From CACORA01 sp044234625 (GTDB lineage Bacteria > Planctomycetota > Planctomycetia > Pirellulales > UBA1268): 64,000 bases of DNA. Location: positions 62,001-126,000 of the forward strand of contig JBIIIP010000001.1 in assembly GCA_044234625.1 (NCBI GenBank). Direction: 5' to 3'. Below, piece by piece: positions 16,569-24,392 of this stretch. The notes beneath the pieces are model-generated. The model was not told the origin of the DNA, did not search any database, and was given only the letters and a program-made list of their open reading frames with translations. Both the position numbers and the translations under genes were made by a program. Within the stretch, counting starts at the first letter, position 1. Every line of letters starts with the position of its first letter.

Positions 16569-19500
16569 CGGTCCTCCTCAGATCGAGCGTCAACGGAAAC
16601 TCCGCCGACAGGGATTCCCGTCGCACGTCGATCGGGCCGGGAGTATGACCGTGATCCTGAAAACGGGCCAACCTTCGCGCCTCCGCCTCGAAGGCGTTCA
16701 CGGGGAAGGTGTCATAATTGCGGCCACCGGGGTGGGCCACGTGGTAGACGAACCCGCCCAGCGACCGGCCATTCCAGGCATCGACGAGGTCGAACGTCAA
16801 AGGCGCGTGCACCGGCATCACGGGGTGGAGCCCCGACGGCGGCTGCCAGGCCTTGAACCGCACGCCCGCCACCGCCTCGTGGTCGCGGCCCGTCGGCGTC
16901 ATCGGCAGGGGCCGCCCGTTGCAGGTGACGACGTGCCGACCGGCCACGAACCCGCGCGCCACGAGCTCGACCCGCTCGACCGACGAATCGACATAGCGCA
17001 CCGTCCCGCCGATCGCCCCTTCCTCGCCGAGCACGTGCCACGGCTCGAGGGCCTGCCGCAACGAGAGCCCCACGCCCGCCCGGTTCACGGCACCATGGAC
17101 GGGGAAACGGAATTCCCGCTGCGCCTCGAACCACTCCGGCTCGAACTCGTATCCCGCGCCGCGCAGGTCGGCAAGCACGCCCAGAAAGTCCTCCCACACG
17201 AAGTGCGGCAGCATGAAGCGGTCGTGGAGGGCGGTGCCCCAGCGGACGAACGAGCCGCGCTGCGGCTCCCTCCAGAACCAGGCCACCAGCCCGCGGAGGA
17301 GAAGCTGCTGCGCCAGCGACATCCGCGCGTCGGGCGGCATCTCGAAGGAGCGGAACTCGACGAGGCCGAGCCGGCCCGTGGGGCTGTCGGGCGCGTAGAG
17401 CTTGTCGATGCAGATCTCAGCCCGATGCGTGTTGCCCGTGACATCGACGAGCAGGTTGCGAAACAGGCGGTCGACGAGCCACGGCGGCGGCGCCCCGGCG
17501 CCTGGCGCCGGCACCTGTGCCAGCGCGATCTCCAGTTCGTAGAGCCCGTCGTGCCGCCCCTCGTCGATCCGCGGGGCCTGGCTCGTCGGGCCGATGAAGA
17601 GGCCGGAGAAGAGGAAGGAGAGCGACGGGTGCCGCTGCCAGTAGAGGACGAGGCTCTGGAGGAGGTCGGGCCGGCGCAGGAACGGGGAGTCGAGCGGCGT
17701 CGGTCCGCCGAGCACCACGTGGTTGCCGCCGCCGGTGCCGGTGTGGCGGCCGTCGGTGAGGTATTTGTCGGTGCCGAGCCGGGCCTGGCGGGCTTCCTCA
17801 TAGAGGGCGACCGTGTCGTGGACCGCCGCGGCCCAGGAAGCGACCGGCTCGACATTGACCTCGATGACACCCGGGTCGGGCGTGACCTTGATCACGCCGA
17901 GCCGCGGATCGAAGGGCGGAGGATAGCCCTCGACGTGCACGGGAACTCCACTGGCCCGTGCCGCCTCCTCCACCGCGGCGAGGAGCTCAAGGTAGTCGTC
18001 CAGCGCGCGGACCGGCGGCATGAACACGTGGAGCACGCCGTCGCGCGGCTCGATCGCCAGCGCCGTCCGCACCGCGCCCTCCACCGCCACCTGCGGCACG
18101 ATCTCCTGCCGCTGCGGCCCTTCGCCGGTGCGGGAATGAATCCGCGGCAGGTCCGCCGGCTCGGGCAGCGGGCCGCGCGGCTCCGTGGGATCCTGCATCA
18201 AGACATGGGGGTATGCCGCCGGCGGCACCCAGGGAAGCGACGAGAGCGGCAGCCGGTAGCCCACGGGCGAATCGCCGGGCACGAGCATCATCCGGCCGCG
18301 CCGCAGCCGCCATCGCTCCGACCGCCACCGCGGCGCCCCCGATGCGGCGGCATTCCAGCGCTGCACGGGGAGCACGTAGCCCGTCGGCTTGGCCAGGCCG
18401 CGCTCGAAGACCCGCACCATCCGCGCCCGTTCCTCAGCATCGTCGAGCTTGGGGTCGGAAGGGTCGACGTTCACCGGCAGCGAGGATTCCTTCACCATCC
18501 AATGGGCCGGATCCTCGTAAGCGGGCAGCGCGCACGCTTCGTCCACCCCGAGGGCGCGGGCGATCTCGTGCACGAGCCGCTCGGCCGCGCCGATCGCCTC
18601 ACCGGCATCGCTGAAGCGGCGCGTGCCGCTCTCGTCGGCGATGAGGGCGGCGTCGCGCCACATCGGCTTGCCATCCTTCCGCCAGTAGAGCGCGAAGGCC
18701 CAGCGCGGAAGGCTCTCACCCGGATACCACTTCCCCTGGCCGTAATGAAGGAAGCCGCCCGGCGCGAACCGCGCCCGCAGCCGGCGGATGAGCGCGTCGG
18801 CCCGCGAGCGCTTCGTCGGGCCGACGGCCGCGGTGTTCCATTCGGCCGACTCGAAATCGTCGATCGACACGAAGGTCGGCTCGCCCCCCATCGTCAGCCG
18901 CACGTCGTGGGCGACGAGGTCACGGTCGACGGCGTCCCCCAGCGCCACCAGCCGCGACCAGGCCGCGGCGGAGAAGGGCTGCGTCACCCGCGGCCGCTCC
19001 TCGATCCGCTCGACCCGCATGTGGAAGTCAAACTCGCATCCCGCCGGCTCCACCATGCCGCTCACCGGCGCGGCGGAGCGGTAGTGCGGGGTGGCGGCCA
19101 GCGGCAGGTGGCCCTCGCCGCACAACAGGCCCGACGTGGCATCCAGCCCGATCCAGCCCGCGCCGGGAACGTAGATCTCCGCCCAGGCATGGAGGTCGGT
19201 GAAATCGTGATCGGTACCCCGCGGCCCATCCACGGGATCGACGTCGGCCTTCAACTGGATGAGATAGCCCGACACGAACCGCGCGGCGAGGCCCAGCCGC
19301 CGCGCCAGGTGCACGAGGAGCCAGGCCGAGTCGCGGCAGGAGCCGGCGCCGCTGGCGAGGGTCTCCTCCGGCGGCTGCACGCCGGGCTCCATCCGGATCA
19401 CGTAGCGGATGTCACGGTGAATCCGCGCGTTGAGCGCCACGAGCACGTCGACCGTGCGGCCACGCTCCCGCCCGAGTTCGGCGAGCAGGGCCTCGAACCG

Positions 19501-19965
19501 CTCCCCGTGCGGCTCGGTGACGAGACAGGAGGCCAGTTCGTGCCGCTCCTCAGGCGTATAGGCAAACGGGAAAGCCTCGGCATGCGTCTCGATGAAGAAG
19601 TCGAACGGGTTCACGACGGCCATCTCGGCCGTCAGGTCCACCTCGATGCGAAACTGCGGCGTCGGCTGCGGGAACACGTGCCGCGACATCCAGTTGCCGT
19701 GCGGATCCTGCTGCCAGTTCACGAAGTGGTCGGCGGGAGTGACCGTGAGCGAATACGACAGGATCTTCGTCCGGCAATGCGGCGCGGGACGGAGGCGGAT
19801 CACCTGCGGACCGAGCGCGACGGGCCGATCGTAGGTGTAGGACGTGACGTGATGCAGCGCGACGCGGATCGGCAACGGCGGAAACTCTCGGCAACGGGAG
19901 AAGCTCGAAATCGCACCCGCTTCCACCGGGCCGCCGAGGGCGACTGGGAAAGCCGGTTCCGCCAT
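16561..19965 (-). CDS. Transglutaminase-like / DUF2126 large fusion protein
   Basis: The protein has 1134 aa from ATG 19965. The conserved fold begins at about residue 33 (RVALHHVTSYTYDRPVALG), so the first 30 residues may be untranslated if a non-ATG start is used. The transglutaminase triad is Cys in SGAGSCRDSAWLLVHLARRL, His in FTDLHAWAEIYVPG and Asp in WIGLDATSGLL. The remainder (about 330-1134) is DUF2126, recognisable by RLTMGGEPTFVSIDD, LPRWAFALYWRKDGKPMWRD and TGTGGGNHVVLGG. This gene heads the overlapping trio with the ATP-grasp/alpha-E and the second transglutaminase. The trio is widespread in bacteria and was predicted to be a peptide-modifying system, but it remains uncharacterised. 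The gene diverges from the YidB-like gene across a 186-bp gap. Confidence 0.9.
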   Translation of the reverse strand: MAEPAFPVALGGPVEAGAISSFSRCREFPPLPIRVALHHVTSYTYDRPVALGPQVIRLRPAPHCRTKILSYSLTVTPADHFVNWQQDPHGNWMSRHVFPQPTPQFRIEVDLTAEMAVVNPFDFFIETHAEAFPFAYTPEERHELASCLVTEPHGERFEALLAELGRERGRTVDVLVALNARIHRDIRYVIRMEPGVQPPEETLASGAGSCRDSAWLLVHLARRLGLAARFVSGYLIQLKADVDPVDGPRGTDHDFTDLHAWAEIYVPGAGWIGLDATSGLLCGEGHLPLAATPHYRSAAPVSGMVEPAGCEFDFHMRVERIEERPRVTQPFSAAAWSRLVALGDAVDRDLVAHDVRLTMGGEPTFVSIDDFESAEWNTAAVGPTKRSRADALIRRLRARFAPGGFLHYGQGKWYPGESLPRWAFALYWRKDGKPMWRDAALIADESGTRRFSDAGEAIGAAERLVHEIARALGVDEACALPAYEDPAHWMVKESSLPVNVDPSDPKLDDAEERARMVRVFERGLAKPTGYVLPVQRWNAAASGAPRWRSERWRLRRGRMMLVPGDSPVGYRLPLSSLPWVPPAAYPHVLMQDPTEPRGPLPEPADLPRIHSRTGEGPQRQEIVPQVAVEGAVRTALAIEPRDGVLHVFMPPVRALDDYLELLAAVEEAARASGVPVHVEGYPPPFDPRLGVIKVTPDPGVIEVNVEPVASWAAAVHDTVALYEEARQARLGTDKYLTDGRHTGTGGGNHVVLGGPTPLDSPFLRRPDLLQSLVLYWQRHPSLSFLFSGLFIGPTSQAPRIDEGRHDGLYELEIALAQVPAPGAGAPPPWLVDRLFRNLLVDVTGNTHRAEICIDKLYAPDSPTGRLGLVEFRSFEMPPDARMSLAQQLLLRGLVAWFWREPQRGSFVRWGTALHDRFMLPHFVWEDFLGVLADLRGAGYEFEPEWFEAQREFRFPVHGAVNRAGVGLSLRQALEPWHVLGEEGAIGGTVRYVDSSVERVELVARGFVAGRHVVTCNGRPLPMTPTGRDHEAVAGVRFKAWQPPSGLHPVMPVHAPLTFDLVDAWNGRSLGGFVYHVAHPGGRNYDTFPVNAFEAEARRLARFQDHGHTPGPIDVRRESLSAEFPLTLDLRRTVG

Positions 19966-20151
19966 GGGGCTGTCGCGCTCGCAGCCGGAGCGACCGCCTC
20001 GGTCGAATAGCCTATCGCCGCCTTCCCGCCCCGCACAACGACCGGGCAGACATCGACATTCAAGCTCCGTCCTTTCCCGGGGGATGACGCGGGCCTACAC
20101 TGCTCGGGATCGGTTTTCGGAATTCGTTCTTCGCGATGGGAGGCACGGCAG

Positions 20152-20583
20152 ATGGACATTCTTGGTGAGATTCTCAAGCAGGTGCTCGAGGGGGCCACCC
20201 AGCAGACGCAAACGCAACAGCGGCCGGCGCCCCGCCCCGCCCCGCAGCCGCAACGCGGCCCGTCGGACATGCCCTCCACCGACGACCTTGCCGAAATCTT
20301 CAAGCAGATCTTCGGGGGCGGCAGCGCCCAGAAGTTGCCCGACGTCGTCAAGCAGTTCGAAGAGAAGGGGATGCGTGACGAAGTCGACTCGTGGGTCCGC
20401 ACCGGACCGAACAAGCCGATCGACCGCCGCCGGATCGAGGACGTGTTTGGCCAGCGGGAGCTCGACGACCTCGCCCGCCAGCGGAATATCGACCGCGAGC
20501 GGCTGGCGGAAGTGCTCAGCCGCTACATCCCGAAGATCATCGACGAACTGACGCCGCAGGGCCAGCTGCAAGGCCGACGGTAA
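20152..20583 (+). CDS. YidB/DUF937-like small protein
   Basis: The protein has 143 aa. The start is supported by GGGAGG eight bases upstream. An N-terminal helix (MDILGEILKQVLEG) is followed by a Gln/Pro-rich linker (about 18-42). The conserved part (about 46-135) has FEEKGMRDEVDSWVRTGPNK and PIDRRRIEDVFGQRELDDLA, matching the YidB/DUF937 pattern in which a (V)xSWV-GxNxPI stretch precedes helical repeats. There is no signal peptide. The function of the family is unknown. The next gene starts 35 bp downstream on the same strand, so this may begin a short operon with the hydrolase-like and metallophosphoesterase genes. Confidence 0.8.
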   Translation: MDILGEILKQVLEGATQQTQTQQRPAPRPAPQPQRGPSDMPSTDDLAEIFKQIFGGGSAQKLPDVVKQFEEKGMRDEVDSWVRTGPNKPIDRRRIEDVFGQRELDDLARQRNIDRERLAEVLSRYIPKIIDELTPQGQLQGRR

Positions 20584-20618
20584 GCTTCCAAACCGACGCG
20601 CGTGCGGGATCCCTGACG

Positions 20619-21677
20619 ATGCGAAGGTCTCTGGCCGCGATCGTGACCATGCTGTTCGTGGCCGCATCCGAGAGCGGCCGCGGGGATGATCCGCGTCCCC
20701 CTGCCGACGCGCCGTTCGAGGTCGGCGGCCAGCCGGAGCCGCGGTTGTCGCGGCGGGCCCAGCGGCGGGCCAATCGCCGCCGGCCACCGGCCATCGCTCC
20801 GGCGGCCACGCCGCCGATCGGGGTGACGTCGACACTCGGCTCGCCATTCGAATCGCTGGGGGCCGAGGCCCACGAGCCATTCATCGTCCACCGTGACCAG
20901 TCGTATGCCGATGCCGGCGACGATCGGCAACGTTTCGATCTCTATCTTCCCAAGGGGTGTGGCGGCGGGCTGCCGCTGGTGGTGTGGGTCGAAGGCAAGA
21001 CCTGGCAGTCGATCGCTCGGCCCGCCTGCCCCGTCATCTGGCTCGTCGACTCCGGCTACGCGGTGGCCAGTATCCGGTATCGACCCAGCAGCACCGACCC
21101 CTTCCCCGCACAACTCGACGACTGTCTCGCCGCCATCGATTGCATCCAGCGCGATGCCGATCTCTGGGGCATCGACCGCGACCGGATCTGCGTGGCAGGC
21201 AGGGCCGCGGGCGGCCATCTGGCCGCCCTGTCGGGCCTGTGGGACGAGTCGTCGCCGGAGCGGCCGCTCCCGCCCGTCGCCGCCGTGTGCGTCATCGATG
21301 CCCCGACCCACCTCACATCGCTCGGCCCCGAACACGACCGGCCCGCCTCGCCGGCCAGCCAACTGGTGGGGGGGCCCCTGCCGGAGTTTCGCGAGGCCGC
21401 GCAACAGGCCAGCCCCCTCACGCACGTGTCTTCCGACGATCCGCCCGTCCTGGTCATCCATGCCCGCGCGGGAGCGGCGGTGCCTTTCGAACAAAGCCGG
21501 AAATTCACCACCGCCCTCCGGGCAGCCGGCGTGCCCTGCACACTCGTTCCCGTGGACGCCGGAGGCGCCGAGGCGAGCATCGACCGTGACAGCACCGGCG
21601 GCGCCGCATTCGCCGCTTTTCTTGCCGAGACGATCGGCCGTGGCGCACGCCCCTCCCCGGAAGCGGCCACGCGATGA
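20619..21677 (+). CDS. Alpha/beta-hydrolase-fold esterase-like protein lacking the nucleophilic Ser
   Basis: The protein has 352 aa from ATG 20619. A signal-like segment (MRRSLAAIVTMLFVAASESG) is followed by a low-complexity Arg/Pro region (about 40-65), then a carboxylesterase/BD-FAE-like fold: RFDLYLPKGCGGGLPLVVWV, SGYAVASIRYRPSS and LWGIDRDRICVAG. At the nucleophile elbow, where GxSxGG is expected, the sequence is GRAAGGHLA, so the Ser is Ala. The acid/His part is also atypical. It is probably a non-catalytic member or a binding protein. The length matches active relatives, and there is no frameshift. Its stop overlaps the next ATG by 4 bp (ATGA). Confidence 0.78.
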   Translation: MRRSLAAIVTMLFVAASESGRGDDPRPPADAPFEVGGQPEPRLSRRAQRRANRRRPPAIAPAATPPIGVTSTLGSPFESLGAEAHEPFIVHRDQSYADAGDDRQRFDLYLPKGCGGGLPLVVWVEGKTWQSIARPACPVIWLVDSGYAVASIRYRPSSTDPFPAQLDDCLAAIDCIQRDADLWGIDRDRICVAGRAAGGHLAALSGLWDESSPERPLPPVAAVCVIDAPTHLTSLGPEHDRPASPASQLVGGPLPEFREAAQQASPLTHVSSDDPPVLVIHARAGAAVPFEQSRKFTTALRAAGVPCTLVPVDAGGAEASIDRDSTGGAAFAAFLAETIGRGARPSPEAATR

Positions 21678-22510
21678 ACCGCATGCGGCGGCTGTCGCGG
21701 CGGTCGTGGCTGACGATCACGGCCGGGATCGTGCCCGTGGCCGGAGCCGTGGACGGGTGCTACCTCACGCCGCGGCAGTTGCTCACATCCACGCTCACGT
21801 TCGGCACGCCGGCCGCGGACCGGATCCGCGTGCTGCAGGTCAGCGACGTGCACCTCCGCGGCATCGGCGCGCTGGAAACGCGGCTTCTCGAGGCGGTGCA
21901 TGCGGCCAGCGCCGACCTGATCGTGTTCACCGGCGACATGATCGACCGTGAGAAAAGCCTGTGGCCCCTGGAGATGCTGCTCCGGGAATTCCCGCGCGGG
22001 CCGCAGATGTTCGCCATCCCCGGCAACTGGGAATACTGGAGCGGCGTGCGGTTCGAGGCCCTCGGCCGCACCTACGACCGGCATGACGTGCAGTTCCTCG
22101 TCAACCGTTCGGTGGAGGCCGAGGTGCGCGGCACGCGGATCCGCGTCACCGGCCTCGACGACGTGCGGGCGAGCCAGGCCGATCCGCAGGCGGCGCTGGC
22201 CGACGCCACGCCGCTGCCCCGCCACCTCGTGCTCGCGCATTGCCCCGTGACCCGCGACCTCGTGCCCCTCCCCGATCCGCATCCCGCATCGTTGATGCTC
22301 TCCGGCCACACGCACGGCGGGCAGATCGCGCCACTCGGGTTCCCGCTCGTGAGGCCCGCCGCGAGCGGCCGCTACGTGGCCGGCTGGTACCGCGACGCGG
22401 GGCTGCCGCCGCTCTACGTGTCGCGTGGCATTGGCACATCGATGATCCCCATGCGCATCGGCTCCACCCCGGAGCTGGTGCAGATCGATTGGGCCGGCGA
22501 CGGTCGTTGA
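21674..22510 (+). CDS. Membrane- or Tat-associated metallophosphoesterase (YkuE-like)
   Basis: The protein has 278 aa. The N-terminus LSRRSWLTITAGIVPVAGAV is a possible twin-arginine or membrane anchor. The calcineurin-like motifs are in order: DVHLRG, FTGDMID, IPGNWEYW, LVLAHCPV and LSGHTHGGQIAPLG. The usual GNH(D/E) is GNWE here: the metal-binding Asn is kept but the catalytic His is replaced by Trp. Relatives such as YkuE act at the cell surface. The start overlaps the preceding stop by 4 bp, so it is coupled to the hydrolase-like gene. The enzymatic state is uncertain because of the Trp. Confidence 0.85.
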   Translation: MNRMRRLSRRSWLTITAGIVPVAGAVDGCYLTPRQLLTSTLTFGTPAADRIRVLQVSDVHLRGIGALETRLLEAVHAASADLIVFTGDMIDREKSLWPLEMLLREFPRGPQMFAIPGNWEYWSGVRFEALGRTYDRHDVQFLVNRSVEAEVRGTRIRVTGLDDVRASQADPQAALADATPLPRHLVLAHCPVTRDLVPLPDPHPASLMLSGHTHGGQIAPLGFPLVRPAASGRYVAGWYRDAGLPPLYVSRGIGTSMIPMRIGSTPELVQIDWAGDGR

Positions 22511-22662
22511 ATCCGCATCGCCGCTACAGCCCGCATACCGCGCACTTTTTTCCCGGCTTGTGCAGCCACGCGCGGGGCGGGTCGATACCTCTGGTCGGGC
22601 ATCACTGCCTTCTTCTTGCTCTATCTTCGCCATCCCGCGTCACGGAGCCATAAGCCGTCGCC

Positions 22663-23532
22663 ATGCCAAGCAGCCGCCGCAAGCCTTCAGTCTCCGCCGT
22701 GCAGAACCCGCTGGAGACCTACCTCCGCGACATCAACGAGACGTCGCTCCTCACCGCCGACGAGGAGAAGCGTCTGGCCGAGGCGATCGGGCGTGGGGAT
22801 GCGGCCGCCCGCGACCACATGGTGCGGGCCAACCTGCGGCTGGTGGTGAACATCGCCCGCGGCTACGCCAACCGCGGCCTGCAACTGCCCGACCTCATCG
22901 AGGAGGGGAATCTCGGCCTGCTCCGCGCCGTCGAGGGCTTCGACCCCAAGGTGGGCACGCGGTTCAGCACCTACGCCAGCTACTGGATCAAGCAGTCGAT
23001 CAAGCGGGCGCTGATCAACAACGGCAAGACGATCCGCATCCCCGCCTACATGGTCGAGCTGCTTTCCAAGTGGCGGCGGGCCACGGCCCGTCTCTCCGAG
23101 GCCCTCGGCCGCACGCCCACGCCGGAGGAGATCGCCCGCATGCTTGGGCTGGCCCGGAAGAAGCTGCCCATCATCAAGAAGGCGATCCACGTCCACACCG
23201 CCACACCACAGACGGAGCACCCGGACGGCTGGTCGCTGGGAGAGATCATCCGCGATGAAAACGCGAAGTGCCCGGCCGAGGTGCTGCTCGACCACGACAC
23301 GCTCCGCCACGTGCTCCACCGCGTGAGCGAACTGGAGCCGCGGGCCGCCACGATCATCAAGCTGCGGTTCGGCCTCGAGGGGGGCGATCCGATGACGCTC
23401 AAGGAGATCGGCGGCGTGCTCGGCATCACCCGAGAGCGGGTGCGGCAGATCGAGTCGGAGACGCTCGCCAGCCTGGCCAGCGAGATTGACGGCGTGCCGC
23501 GGGCCCAAATCCGTTTGCGGCACGGGGCGTGA
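22663..23532 (+). CDS. RpoD/SigA-type sigma-70 factor (group 2-like)
   Basis: The protein has 289 aa. Region 1.2 begins NPLETYLRDINETSLLTADE. Region 2 contains ANLRLVVNIARGYANRGLQL, DLIEEGNLGLLRAVEGFDP and TRFSTYASYWIKQSIKRAL. Region 3 and region 4 follow, the latter with LRFGLEGGDPMTLKEIGGVL and the HTH ITRERVRQIESETL. Region 1.1 is absent. Region 2.4 reads INNGKTIRIPAYMVE, not the ADQARTIRIPVHM of housekeeping RpoD, and the C-terminus is short. It is therefore more likely an alternative (group 2) factor than the primary one. The 152-bp gap upstream shows no clear operator. apt follows after 18 bp and may be cotranscribed. Confidence 0.9.
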   Translation: MPSSRRKPSVSAVQNPLETYLRDINETSLLTADEEKRLAEAIGRGDAAARDHMVRANLRLVVNIARGYANRGLQLPDLIEEGNLGLLRAVEGFDPKVGTRFSTYASYWIKQSIKRALINNGKTIRIPAYMVELLSKWRRATARLSEALGRTPTPEEIARMLGLARKKLPIIKKAIHVHTATPQTEHPDGWSLGEIIRDENAKCPAEVLLDHDTLRHVLHRVSELEPRAATIIKLRFGLEGGDPMTLKEIGGVLGITRERVRQIESETLASLASEIDGVPRAQIRLRHGA

Positions 23533-23550
23533 GACGGCTACGCTCTCCAC

Positions 23551-24063
23551 GTGAATCTCGCCGACCACATCCGTCCGATCCCCGACTTCCCCAAGCCGGG
23601 CATCCTGTTCCGCGACATCACGCCGCTGCTGGCCCACCCCCAGGCCTTGGCGGAGGCGGTGCGGCGGATGGCCGCGCCCTGGCAGGGGGAGGGCATCACG
23701 GCGGTGGCGGCGGTCGAGGCCCGCGGCTTCCTCTTCGCCACGCCGCTGGCACTGGCCCTCGGCGTGGGTGTGGTGCCGGTGCGGAAACCGGGCAAACTGC
23801 CGGCGGAGACGATCGCCCATGAATACGACCTGGAATACGGCAGCGACCGCCTGGAGATGCACCGCGACATCCTCGCTCCCGGGGCGCGGGTGCTCGTCGT
23901 GGATGACGTGCTCGCCACCGGCGGCACGGCGGCCGCCTGCATGAAACTCGTCGAGGCGGCCGGCGGCGTCGTGGCGGGGGCGGCGTTTCTCGTCGAACTG
24001 GAGCCGCTCGGCGGCCGCGAACGGCTCGCCCCGCACCGCGTGGAGCGGGTGCTCACGTACTAG
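23551..24063 (+). CDS. apt: Adenine phosphoribosyltransferase
   Basis: The protein has 170 aa, starting at GTG 23551 (NLADHIRPIPDFPKPGILF, the normal Apt N-terminus, so the GTG is convincing). The PRPP-binding loop VLVVDDVLATGGTA and the substrate region VEARGFLFATPLA are intact. It converts adenine and PRPP to AMP in purine salvage in the cytoplasm. The length equals that of E. coli Apt-type enzymes. A perfect 11-bp inverted repeat (24070-24100) begins 7 bases past the stop and may end transcription or stabilise the message. Confidence 0.96.
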   Translation: MNLADHIRPIPDFPKPGILFRDITPLLAHPQALAEAVRRMAAPWQGEGITAVAAVEARGFLFATPLALALGVGVVPVRKPGKLPAETIAHEYDLEYGSDRLEMHRDILAPGARVLVVDDVLATGGTAAACMKLVEAAGGVVAGAAFLVELEPLGGRERLAPHRVERVLTY

Positions 24064-24069
24064 GTCTAC

Positions 24070-24100
24070 GGAAACCGCGGCATCCATGCCCGCGGTTTCC
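24070..24100. repeat. Inverted repeat after apt (start of the mosaic repeat cluster)
   Basis: GGAAACCGCGG (24070-24080) is matched by CCGCGGTTTCC (24090-24100), with a 9-nt loop. No T-tract follows. A closely related copy occurs at 34774-34810, also just after a stop codon, which suggests a mobile or amplified downstream element with terminator-like or mRNA-end function. Confidence 0.75.
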
Positions 24101-24145
24101 TTGCCCGCCATCCGGCGGGAAGAAACCCGGCCCTCCAGGCCTGGC
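24080..24145. repeat. 66-bp direct repeat, copy 1
   Basis: This unit is identical over 66 bases to 24162-24227, at an 82-bp period. It contains internal palindromes (CCCGCC/GGCGGG, and CCAGGCCTGG). A diverged relative lies at 34783-34855. It is intergenic between apt and mnmA. Confidence 0.9.
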
Positions 24146-24161
24146 GCTCCTGCCAACGCAC

Positions 24162-24227
24162 GCATCCATGCCCGCGGTTTCCTTGCCCGCCATCCGGCGG
24201 GAAGAAACCCGGCCCTCCAGGCCTGGC
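24162..24227. repeat. 66-bp direct repeat, copy 2
   Basis: A perfect copy of 24080-24145. After it, TTGAAAACGTGGCGAC occurs twice (24231-24246 and 24267-24282). Nothing gene-like was seen in the whole 329-bp gap 24064-24392. Confidence 0.9.
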
Positions 24228-24278
24228 ACGTTGAAAACGTGGCGACGGAAATCCGGGCCTGCCGCATTGAAAACGTGG

Positions 24279-24353
24279 CGACAGACCTCCGGTCTGTCGA
24301 GTTCTTGGCCACAGACCAGAAGTCTATGCCACGGTGGGAGAGAGCCGGTGCGG
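24279..24353. repeat. Palindrome + tail repeat module
   Basis: CGACAGACC-TCC-GGTCTGTCG (24279-24299) is a 9-bp-stem palindrome. It is followed by a degenerate second unit (24311-24327) and the 25-base tail CCACGGTGGGAGAGAGCCGG plus TGCGG (24329-24353). The tail is identical at 26601-26625. It is the gap upstream of mnmA. Confidence 0.85.
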
Positions 24354-24392
24354 CACCCGGTTCACCGTAGTAATAGGAGTAATAATAGTCCC

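Noticed and set aside
14664..20010. Very long open frames on the plus strand opposite the ATP-grasp and DUF2126 genes
   Set aside because: They are mirror images of real genes in high-GC DNA. They lack family-like motifs and are rich in Arg, His and Pro; the minus-strand frames carry intact catalytic motifs.
24064..24392. Integrative element boundary at the 66-bp repeats
   Set aside because: There is no integrase, transposase or tRNA gene beside them; the flanking apt and mnmA are ordinary core genes.
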